A stretch of DNA of 6,032 nucleotides, taken from contig JAUIDL010000045.1 of assembly GCA_030428585.1 (NCBI GenBank), positions 1 through 6,032 on the forward strand, given 5' to 3'. The translations under genes and the position numbers were made by a program. Positions 1 to 4,856 of the stretch are shown here, piece after piece. Below the pieces are notes generated by a model. That model was not told where the DNA came from. It searched no databases and saw only the letters and a program-made list of their open reading frames with translations. Positions within the stretch are counted from its first letter, which is position 1; every line of letters begins with the position of its first letter. The DNA comes from a bacterium (lineage in GTDB: Bacteria; Patescibacteriota; Saccharimonadia; Saccharimonadales; Saccharimonadaceae).

Positions 1-208
1 AATAAAAGTTTTGCGCAGCCAGCTTAAACTGGCGCGTTTTGACCTGCAAGCTCAGACTTTGCAGCGTTAATGTCGTTGGTGCAAGAACAACCTCGACGCC
101 GCGATGGATCTTCACCAACCCTTCAAGTTTATGCAAATGCAAACTCGCCTCGTGTACCCCGAGGTTCATCTTCCAGTTGCCGATGATAAGTTTTTTGTCC
201 CGTGCCAT
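1..208 (-). CDS. tpiA: Triosephosphate isomerase, N-terminal part (runs off left edge)
   Basis: Triosephosphate isomerase interconverts dihydroxyacetone phosphate and glyceraldehyde 3-phosphate in glycolysis, in the cytoplasm. Only the first 69 codons are inside the window, out of about 250 expected. The protein opens MARDKKLIIGNWKMN: the family motif NWKMN lies at residues 11-15, giving the active-site Asn11 and Lys13 at exactly the usual numbering. The segment VVLAPTTLTL (about 40-49) is the second beta strand, and LAAQNFY (63-69) is the third-strand motif, normally AQN plus an aromatic or His. The ATG at 208-206 is the natural start because the conserved strand begins right after it. No Shine-Dalgarno sequence is visible; instead a 10-base direct repeat fills the upstream gap. 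It lies 35 nt after the pgk stop and is probably the last of three genes in a pyk-pgk-tpiA operon. Identification is firm. Confidence 0.96.
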   Translation of the reverse strand, partial: MARDKKLIIGNWKMNLGVHEASLHLHKLEGLVKIHRGVEVVLAPTTLTLQSLSLQVKTRQFKLAAQNFY

Positions 209-211
209 GAA

Positions 212-234
212 TATTGGTTATGCTTATTGGTTAT
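212..234. repeat. 10-base direct repeat in the pgk-tpiA gap
   Basis: The unit TATTGGTTAT occurs at 212-221 and again at 225-234, separated by three bases. On the coding (minus) strand this reads ATAACCAATA twice, directly before the tpiA ATG, where a ribosome binding site would be expected. The repeat is seen directly. Its role is unknown; it may be chance, a replication-slippage product, or an unusual translation signal. Confidence 0.75.
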
Positions 235-243
235 CAGTGTAGC

Positions 244-1470
244 CTATTTCTTGGCGCCAAGCAAACTCTCAACCCCGGGTAATTTCTTGCCCGACATCAG
301 TTCAAGGCTGGCACCACCACCGGTTGAAACGTGCGTAAAGCTCGCCCCACCATGACCATCCCAGCGCAGGACAAAGTCTGCGGTATCGCCTCCACCGATA
401 ATCGACACCGTATCGGGGTGTGTCGCGAGCTCCAGAGCAACGCGGGCTGATCCGTGGGCAAACGCCGGAATTTCAGCAAATCCCAGTGTGCCGTTCCAAA
501 TGACTGTCTGCGCTTCGTCGATTGCGGCGGCAACTTTTTCAATTGTCTTGTCGCCAACATCTAAAGCTTTTTGGTTAGCTGGAATGTCATCAACGGCAAC
601 CACCCTGCGGGTTGCATCGGGTGTTGGTTCTTTTGCCACCGCGACATCGGTCGGCAGAATCAGAAAATCATCTATCCCCTCTTCCCCAACCTTCTCCCTG
701 GCTGCGTGATAAATACCATCGAGAACTTCGGTTTGATCGTGCTCAACTAAACTGGCGCCAACATTCGTCCCGCGGTACTCCAAAAACGTGTTTGCCATCG
801 CACCGCCAATAATAATTCGATCGGCAACCTCAACAAATTTCTCGATGACTTTGATTTTGTCGCTAATTTTTGCACCACCGAGCACTGCAACCAGTGGTCG
901 GGCTGGCTTTTCCATAGCTTCGGTAATTGTGACGTATTCCTTTTCCAGTAATAGTCCAGAAACGCTGGGGATACAGTGAGTAATCGCATCGGTGCTGGCA
1001 TGAGCTCGGTGAACAACGCCAAACCCGTCTTGGACAAAGTACCGCGCGCCCGTAGCAGTTGCAATTTTCTTTGCGAAATCGGCGTTATCTGCCTCTTCTT
1101 CGGGATAATAGCGGAGGTTTTCGAGCAATACGACACTGCCGGGGTGGGCATTTTTGACCGCTTGCACGACTTTGTCACCGATACAATCTTCGACAAAGGC
1201 CACTGGTTTCTCTAATAATTCCTCAAGGTGTTTGGCGACAGGCTGCAGGCTAAACTTAGCTTCCCTGGCCTCCGGGCGGCCCAAGTGGCTCATCACGACA
1301 ACTTTACAGCCACGCTCTAATAGATACTGCAGAGTTGGTACACTCGCCCGGATCCGAAGGTCATCGTCTATTTTGCCATCAGAGGTCATCGGCACATTAT
1401 AATCAGCCCGGACCAAGACCGTTTTGTGCTCTAGCGGTACATCGCGAACCGTTGCTTTATGATAGCTCAC
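244..1470 (-). CDS. pgk: Phosphoglycerate kinase
   Basis: Phosphoglycerate kinase transfers phosphate from 1,3-bisphosphoglycerate to ADP, giving 3-phosphoglycerate and ATP, an ATP-forming step of lower glycolysis. The protein is 408 residues, slightly above the usual bacterial 390-400. N-domain motifs: VLVRADYNVP (18-27), SHLGRP (61-66), LLENLRYYPEEE (115-126) and the substrate-binding HRAH around Arg155. C-domain motifs: GGAKISDK (198-205), WNGTLGFAE (325-333) in the nucleotide-binding region where WNGPMGxFE is common, GGGDTA (359-364), and the glycine-rich STGGGASLE (382-390). It starts with GTG (1470-1468), seven bases after an AGGGGGG tract that could act as a weak ribosome binding site; the stop is TAG. 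It lies 28 nt after pyk and 35 nt before tpiA, so co-transcription is likely. The motif differences (QDGFG where NDAFG is usual, and WNGTLGFAE) keep the catalytic residues and look like lineage variation. Confidence 0.98.
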   Translation of the reverse strand: MSYHKATVRDVPLEHKTVLVRADYNVPMTSDGKIDDDLRIRASVPTLQYLLERGCKVVVMSHLGRPEAREAKFSLQPVAKHLEELLEKPVAFVEDCIGDKVVQAVKNAHPGSVVLLENLRYYPEEEADNADFAKKIATATGARYFVQDGFGVVHRAHASTDAITHCIPSVSGLLLEKEYVTITEAMEKPARPLVAVLGGAKISDKIKVIEKFVEVADRIIIGGAMANTFLEYRGTNVGASLVEHDQTEVLDGIYHAAREKVGEEGIDDFLILPTDVAVAKEPTPDATRRVVAVDDIPANQKALDVGDKTIEKVAAAIDEAQTVIWNGTLGFAEIPAFAHGSARVALELATHPDTVSIIGGGDTADFVLRWDGHGGASFTHVSTGGGASLELMSGKKLPGVESLLGAKK

Positions 1471-1498
1471 CCTAGCGCCCCCCTGTTTTGTATTACGC

Positions 1499-2914
1499 TT
1501 ATTCTATCACGCGAACTTTAATCGTGTTAGTGGTTCCAACAATTCCTGGTTGACGACCACTAATGACAATCACCGTTGCTGGACCGTCACCAAAGAGACC
1601 CTGGTCCTTCAGTTCATGAGCCAAGTCATAGCCGGCTTCATCACTGTCAGGACGCACGTAGCTGCGGTTTGCGTAGCTCAGCCCCAGTTGTTGAGCGGTT
1701 TTTTGCTCACTGGTCACACTAATAATTGGCAGGTTTGGCCGATGTGTGGCGACCATAGCGGCAGCGGCCCCAGACTTCGTTTCAGCGATAATTGCGTCAG
1801 CATCTAGCTGAGTCGCGAGTTTCACGGCAGCCGTACAAATTGCGTCGAGTTTCGAATTAGCCTCAACATCGTAGTCTTGAATGCTGTTTACGGCAGCATT
1901 TTCTTGGGTGTATAAAATCACCTTCTTCATCGCTTTGACGGTCTCGAGCGGGTATTTTCCCATCGCCGTTTCGTCAGACAGCATGACCGAGTCAGCGCCT
2001 TGAATAACGGCAGTTGCGACGTCACTGACCTCAGCACGGGTTGGTTCTGGTGAATCAACCATGCTAGCCATCATCTGGGTGGCAACGACGCATAATTTAC
2101 CTCGTTTTCGGCACATTTCAATCAGACGTCGCTGAACAATTGGCACAATTTCGGCGCCGGCTTCGACAGCCAAGTCACCACGGGCAACCATGACTCCATC
2201 GGTAGCTTTGACGATTTTCTCCAGGACACCATCCTGAATCGCTGGCTTCGTCTCGATTTTGGCGACAATTTGGGCTTTTGAACCACCAGCAACCAAAATC
2301 TGACGGAGGTTATGAATATCTTCAGGACTTTGGACGAAACTCAGAGCAACGTAATCGATATCTTGGGTTAAGCCATATTCGATGTCTTTGAGGTCTTTTG
2401 GCGTTAAGATATCACCACCAAAGTCAGTATCAGGCAGGTTGATACCCTTCTTACTCATCAAGGTACCGTCGTTTTCGACGCGTAGTTTGATGGCAGTTTC
2501 GGATGGAATCTCGATAACCGTCGTACGGACTTTCCCGTCAAAAATGTAGACCGGTTCGCCAACCTTTACCTTACTGGCGAGGTTGTACTGGAATGGTAGC
2601 GTCAGGCCGTTATGTTCAGCCTCGTAATCAAGGGTTAGTTCATCACCGGTTTTGACGGCGACATCATCGTTCAACATGCCAAGACGAATCTTTGGCCCCT
2701 GTAGGTCCTGCAAGATTGCCACAGGTTTACCGATCTTCTCACTGGCAGCTCGAATCAGTTTAATCCACTCGGTCGCAACGTCGTGTTGCGCGTGGCTGAA
2801 GTTCAACCGAAATCCGTTCACTCCCGACGTAATCAGCTCTTCGATCATCTGTGGATCTTCGGTAGCTGGTCCAATGGTTGCCAAAATTTTCGTGCGTTTA
2901 AAAACGATTGCCAT
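1499..2914 (-). CDS. pyk: Pyruvate kinase, predicted K+-independent type
   Basis: Pyruvate kinase converts phosphoenolpyruvate and ADP to pyruvate and ATP, the last step of glycolysis. At 471 residues it is full length. Visible in order: RLNFSH (36-41), LQDLQGPKIR (68-77), the lid B domain (about 75-165), the signature IVAKIET with catalytic Lys219 and metal ligand Glu221, MVARGD (242-247), ATQMMASM (278-285), PTRAEVSDVA (291-300), LSDETAMGKYP (312-322), and a complete C-terminal allosteric-type domain (about 355-471). At the site equivalent to rabbit muscle Thr113/Lys114/Glu117 the protein has Leu71/Gln72/Lys75, the combination known from K+-independent pyruvate kinases. The ATG at 2914-2912 gives the canonical N-terminus (TKILATIGPA). 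There is no good Shine-Dalgarno sequence at the usual distance. It is the first gene of the apparent pyk-pgk-tpiA operon, 66 nt downstream of tRNA-Glu. I see no convincing promoter in that gap, so read-through from the tRNA is possible. Confidence 0.98.
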   Translation of the reverse strand: MAIVFKRTKILATIGPATEDPQMIEELITSGVNGFRLNFSHAQHDVATEWIKLIRAASEKIGKPVAILQDLQGPKIRLGMLNDDVAVKTGDELTLDYEAEHNGLTLPFQYNLASKVKVGEPVYIFDGKVRTTVIEIPSETAIKLRVENDGTLMSKKGINLPDTDFGGDILTPKDLKDIEYGLTQDIDYVALSFVQSPEDIHNLRQILVAGGSKAQIVAKIETKPAIQDGVLEKIVKATDGVMVARGDLAVEAGAEIVPIVQRRLIEMCRKRGKLCVVATQMMASMVDSPEPTRAEVSDVATAVIQGADSVMLSDETAMGKYPLETVKAMKKVILYTQENAAVNSIQDYDVEANSKLDAICTAAVKLATQLDADAIIAETKSGAAAAMVATHRPNLPIISVTSEQKTAQQLGLSYANRSYVRPDSDEAGYDLAHELKDQGLFGDGPATVIVISGRQPGIVGTTNTIKVRVIE

Positions 2915-2980
2915 AATAAAATGTACGCCCTTATGTAAAATTAAGATTTCTAGTAATCACTACTGTTTCACTACATCGCT

Positions 2981-3055
2981 TGGTGACCTCACGGAGAATC
3001 GAACTCCGATTGCCAGGATGAAAACCTGGTGTCCTAACCGTTAGACGATGAGGCC
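2981..3055 (-). tRNA. tRNA-Glu (anticodon UUC)
   Basis: On the minus strand a complete 75-nt cloverleaf can be drawn. The acceptor stem GGCCTCA pairs with TGAGGTC (one G-U pair). The D stem is GTCT/GGAC. The anticodon stem CCAGG/CCTGG holds the seven-base loop TTTTCAT with anticodon TTC. The T stem CGGAG/CTCCG holds loop TTCGATT. Discriminator A and an encoded CCA complete the 3' end at 2981. It decodes GAA and GAG. It sits 66 nt upstream of pyk in the same direction. A TACAAT box (3113-3118, minus strand) is a weak promoter candidate, but its spacing to the tRNA is long. The gene marks the boundary between the glycolysis block and the compositionally different right half; its 5' side, not the 3' side usually used by integrases, faces that half. 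Confidence 0.97.
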
Positions 3056-3081
3056 ATCAAACCATGTAGTTAAACGTTCGT

Positions 3082-3105
3082 GTGCCGACCGGTTGGGGTT
3101 GGCAC
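3082..3105. other. Strong inverted repeat upstream of tRNA-Glu
   Basis: GTGCCGACC (3082-3090) pairs with GGTTGGCAC (3097-3105), nine pairs including one G-U, around a six-base loop GGTTGG. Neither strand has a T tract after it, so it is not a standard intrinsic terminator. It lies between the terminator of the small-gene operon and the tRNA, at the compositional junction. It could be a processing hairpin in the tRNA precursor, a protein binding site, or an end or attachment sequence of an inserted element; the sequence alone does not decide. Confidence 0.6.
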
Positions 3106-3120
3106 GTGCAGTATTGTAAC

Positions 3121-3148
3121 AAAAAATACCTCTTTTGACTAGAGGTAT
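3121..3148 (-). terminator. Rho-independent terminator of the small-gene operon
   Basis: Read on the minus strand, an eight-base-pair stem ATACCTCT/AGAGGTAT with a seven-base loop is followed at once by TTTTTT and then GTTAC. This is a textbook intrinsic terminator. It lies about 80 nt after the TAG of the 79-residue gene at 3231 and separates that operon from tRNA-Glu and the glycolytic genes further along the same strand. Confidence 0.85.
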
Positions 3149-3178
3149 ACGGGAGAATGTCGTGGGTTGGCCCCCGGA

Positions 3179-3204
3179 GACTGCCGCACACTGTGCGAGC
3201 AGTC
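3179..3204 (-). other. GC-rich hairpin in the 3' untranslated region
   Basis: GACTGC (3179-3184) and CGCAC (3185-3189) pair with GTGCG (3193-3197) and GCAGTC (3199-3204), giving eleven pairs, a three-base loop ACT and a single bulged A. Flanking C-rich (3171-3175) and GGGG (3210-3213) runs could lengthen it. It lies between the stop of the small gene and the terminator, so it would be in the 3' end of that mRNA. A transcript-stabilising hairpin is a fair guess; a protein binding site or a separate small RNA cannot be excluded. Confidence 0.6.
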
Positions 3205-3230
3205 CCCGAGGGGAAGGTGGAGAGACCGAC

Positions 3231-3470
3231 CTAGGCCGGCTTGACCGCTGCCAGCTGACCGGCGACGAACGCGTTGAGCTTCATCTCGCTCCAGCCCATG
3301 TCAGCGCCGGCCGCCTTGAGGGCGTTCTGGACGTCGACGTTGTGGCGGAAGTTCAGCAGGTTGTGGGCGATACCCTTGAGCGTCAGCCCCTGATGGAAGC
3401 CCTCCTGCACTGGCTTGAACTGGGTGAAGGGTCCGACGAATCGCTGGGTGGTCTGGGTTCCGGTGGCCAT
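3231..3470 (-). CDS. Hypothetical protein, 79 residues, second gene of the small operon
   Basis: I do not recognise this protein. It would be soluble and small, beginning MATGTQTTQRFVGPF, with no signal peptide, membrane helix, Cys residue or known motif. The middle (about 31-58) looks helical (KGIAHNLLNFRHN, then DVQNALKAAGAD), and the C-terminus ends AAVKPA. Two Met codons compete. The ATG at 3476 has AAAGG directly abutting it, too close to work. The ATG at 3470 has AAAGGA about five bases upstream, so I chose the latter. The gene begins 30 nt after the 79-residue gene at 3501, shares its promoter and is followed by a strong terminator, so it is very likely a real second cistron. Its pattern of hANNLh-like residues and a C-terminal FVAGQL faintly resembles its neighbour; the two may be distant duplicates. 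Confidence 0.7.
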   Translation of the reverse strand: MATGTQTTQRFVGPFTQFKPVQEGFHQGLTLKGIAHNLLNFRHNVDVQNALKAAGADMGWSEMKLNAFVAGQLAAVKPA

Positions 3471-3500
3471 AGCCATCCTTTCGTTTCTGGGGTGTGCTGA

Positions 3501-3740
3501 TTACTGTTGAGATATCCGCGTCAGCGACGCGAATATGACGTCTTCGATGTCGGCGTTTTCTTTCGAAACCGCCTTGTCGACAATCGTCTTGAACGACGGC
3601 TTGGTCGAGTAATACCGACCGATGAGGTTGTTGGCGACGGTCGCCCGCCATCTCTCGTTCGAGAGGTTGGGCACCGAGCCGGTCTCACCAATCAGCAAGT
3701 CCTTGACGGCCCTGTCCAATTTCTTCAGAGTATCGGGCAT
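3501..3740 (-). CDS. Hypothetical protein, 79 residues, first gene of the small operon
   Basis: Not recognised. The 79-residue product begins MPDTLKKLDRAVKDLLIGE and is charged and probably all-helical: helix about 4-16, a loop rich in G, S and N (18-28), RWRATVANNLIGRYY (30-44), then FKTIVDKAVSKEN and ADIEDVIFASLTRI. There is no signal peptide, membrane segment or Cys. The ATG at 3740 has GGGAG four to five bases upstream, a good ribosome binding site. Upstream is a consensus promoter with roughly 84 nt of 5' untranslated RNA. The gene at 3231-3470 follows after 30 nt. Size and setting (small, divergently transcribed from an envelope operon, dyads in the promoter) would suit a regulator or an element-encoded accessory protein, but no DNA-binding motif is evident, so no function is assigned. 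Confidence 0.72.
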   Translation of the reverse strand: MPDTLKKLDRAVKDLLIGETGSVPNLSNERWRATVANNLIGRYYSTKPSFKTIVDKAVSKENADIEDVIFASLTRISQQ

Positions 3741-3823
3741 GTCACTCCCATGTACAACACCTGCGTACAGTTCTGTTGTCGCGGTAGCGAGCTACAGAAG
3801 TAAGGAACCGTTCCCTACGTGTC
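3741..3823 (-). other. Probable 5' untranslated region of the small operon, with dyads
   Basis: This stretch lies between the predicted transcription start (about 3824) and the first start codon. It holds three short inverted repeats: ACAACA/TGTTGT (3754-3759 and 3774-3779), GTAGC-GA-GCTAC (3784-3795), and GGAAC-C-GTTCC (3804-3814). The last lies only about 10 to 20 bases after the predicted start, a usual place for an operator. No open reading frame of interest is seen. Confidence 0.5.
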
Positions 3824-3830
3824 TCAAAGC

Positions 3831-3859
3831 ATTATACACTATTTGTTTGCAAATGTCAA
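3831..3859 (-). promoter_or_regulatory. Perfect-consensus sigma-70-type promoter for the small operon
   Basis: On the minus strand a -35 box TTGACA (3859-3854) and a -10 box TATAAT (3836-3831) are separated by exactly 17 bases, matching the consensus at all twelve positions. An eight-base palindrome TTTGCAAA (3846-3853) lies in the spacer directly against the -35 box and could be an operator. Transcription would start near 3824 and lead to the 79-residue genes. Confidence 0.85.
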
Positions 3860-3926
3860 TCTGTTACATCACTGTTTGGTCCGTTTTATTGTGCTTGTGC
3901 TTATCCGTAAATCATTGTATAAAAAC

Positions 3927-3955
3927 TTGACTTTTATCTGTTTTTGTGATAAATT
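3927..3955 (+). promoter_or_regulatory. Candidate promoter for the plus-strand leader and envelope operon
   Basis: TTGACT (3927-3932, five of six consensus) is followed after 17 bases by TAAATT (3950-3955, four of six); an overlapping GATAAA preceded by TGT could serve as an extended -10 instead. A second, weaker pair lies just upstream (TTGTGC at 3897-3902 with TATAAA 17 bases later). The region is extremely AT-rich and is the only promoter-like sequence before the plus-strand genes. It is divergent from the minus-strand promoter about 70 bp away. Confidence 0.45.
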
Positions 3956-3961
3956 TAAAAC

Positions 3962-4258
3962 ATCATTCACAGGTGCGGTGTGAGGCCACATCAGAGTGAG
4001 GAGGTCGTTAACAAATCGGATCATTACAGCGCATGTCTCAAACTGGAGACAGTTTTTGCATTTCGCTGTGTTTTTTGCTCTCTTTTACGGGGAGTAGCGT
4101 TGTGGCTAGCGGCCCTACCCGATAGCTATCACGCTGCTCCCTATCCCCGTGGGAAGCAGTACAACATCGTTACTAAAGATGCTGGTCACCCGACCGCCAT
4201 CTGACGAGCCGCAGCCGTGGCACGTTGTTCAACATCCCAGGGGACAAAGGAGAATCAA
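3962..4258 (+). ncRNA. Long structured leader (candidate cis-regulatory RNA)
   Basis: About 300 nt lie between the candidate promoter and the first plus-strand start codon, with no convincing gene. Several stems can be drawn. One hairpin group (4026-4069) is followed by T runs. A second, strong stem pairs GGAGTAGCGT (4091-4100) with ACGCTGCTCC (4131-4140), ten pairs with one G-U, extendable by ACGG (4087-4090) with CCGT (4147-4150). The arm at 4137-4148 (CTCCCTATCCCC) can instead pair with GGGGA (4240-4244) and GGAG (4249-4252), which is the ribosome binding site of the membrane protein gene. This alternative pairing is what a riboswitch-like or thermosensor leader would need. It matches no riboswitch class I know, and a free-standing small RNA is also possible. 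Confidence 0.4.
4026..4076 (+). terminator. Possible attenuator within the leader
   Basis: TGTCTC (4034-4039) pairs with GAGACA (4046-4051) around loop AAACTG and is followed by GTTTTTG (T run 4053-4057). An outer pairing, ACAGCG (4026-4031) with CGCTGT (4064-4069), encloses this hairpin and is followed by G and six T (4071-4076). Both structures resemble weak intrinsic terminators in the sense direction of the envelope operon. They could abort transcription conditionally, or mark the 3' end of a short RNA. Confidence 0.4.
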
Positions 4259-4840
4259 ATGTCCACTTCCAACCCGATCCAGTCCTACCGTGCCAAGCAT
4301 CGCTGGTCATGGCTTCAGACCGTCGGTGGCATCGGCCTGTTCATCGTCGGTGGAGCACTCATGTTCGTGTGGGGCTGGTACAACAATGTACTGGACTTCG
4401 CCGCACTGGGTGTCGCCGTCGTGATCCTGCTGATCTTCGCCGGCATCGTCGCGCTCGTGTACTTCTTCGACGACCTGTTCAAGAAGTTCCGTGGCGAGAA
4501 GCTTTCGGCCCATCCGAAGCTTCGTAACTTCGTCGGCTTCGGTCTGTTCATCATCGCCGTGCTCGTCACCGTCGGCATCGTCAACAGCATCCAGTTCCTG
4601 CCCAGCATCAACTGGCTGTATGTCGTCATCGTCGTCGCTGCGGCAGTGCTCATCACTGTCCTGAGCATCATCACGTTCTTCCGCTTCGACGAGTACGCCG
4701 AGACGAACCGTGGCATCGCGAAGAGGACTCGTGCCGACAATCGCCAGAAGCGCCGCGACCAGAATTCGACGAACTCCAGCAAGCCCACCAACCCCGACCC
4801 CCAGCCGGCTTCCGAGCCGGCGACGGAGTCCACTACCTGA
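4259..4840 (+). CDS. Four-helix integral membrane protein, unknown function
   Basis: The family is not recognised. The 193-residue product has a short polar, basic N-terminus (to about 16) and four clear membrane segments: about 19-40, 47-70, 91-111 and 119-141. The loop between helices 2 and 3 is charged (DDLFKKFRGEK, 71-81). A C-terminal tail begins with a basic stretch (RGIAKRTRADNRQKRR, 151-166) and ends in Pro/Ser/Thr/Asn low complexity (169-193). The positive-inside rule puts both termini and the 2-3 loop in the cytoplasm. The ATG at 4259 is chosen because AAAGGAG (4246-4252) lies six bases upstream; an in-frame ATG or alternative start at 4217 lacks such a site. It ends in TGA, 16 nt before the lipoprotein gene, so the two are surely co-transcribed. 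Every Ile codon I read is ATC, unlike the glycolytic genes. A role as membrane partner of the lipoprotein is inference from context only. Confidence 0.9.
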   Translation: MSTSNPIQSYRAKHRWSWLQTVGGIGLFIVGGALMFVWGWYNNVLDFAALGVAVVILLIFAGIVALVYFFDDLFKKFRGEKLSAHPKLRNFVGFGLFIIAVLVTVGIVNSIQFLPSINWLYVVIVVAAAVLITVLSIITFFRFDEYAETNRGIAKRTRADNRQKRRDQNSTNSSKPTNPDPQPASEPATESTT

Positions 4841-4856
4841 CCCTTAAGGAGGGATC

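Noticed and set aside
747..1196. 149-codon open frame on the minus strand
   Set aside because: It is another reading frame within pgk, which has all its family motifs in the correct frame.
3471..3476. Earlier ATG for the 3231-3470 gene
   Set aside because: The AAAGG sequence would touch this start codon, leaving no spacing; the second ATG two codons later has proper spacing.
3135..3500. 121-codon open frame on the plus strand
   Set aside because: It runs through a terminator stem and a hairpin, and opposite a better-supported minus-strand gene with promoter, ribosome binding site and terminator.
4033..4125. 30-codon frame starting ATG in the leader, considered as a leader peptide
   Set aside because: The only purine-rich site (GAGGAGG at 3998-4004) is nearly 30 bases away, too far, and the peptide has no run of a regulatory amino acid.
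3980..4204. 74-codon open frame in the leader, starting with GTG
   Set aside because: No ribosome binding site at the start, and it crosses the strong stems and T runs; the leader is better read as non-coding structured RNA.
4315..4833. 172-codon open frame on the minus strand
   Set aside because: It is antisense to the membrane protein gene, whose frame has clear helices, a good ribosome binding site and strong C/G third positions. High GC creates such antisense frames.
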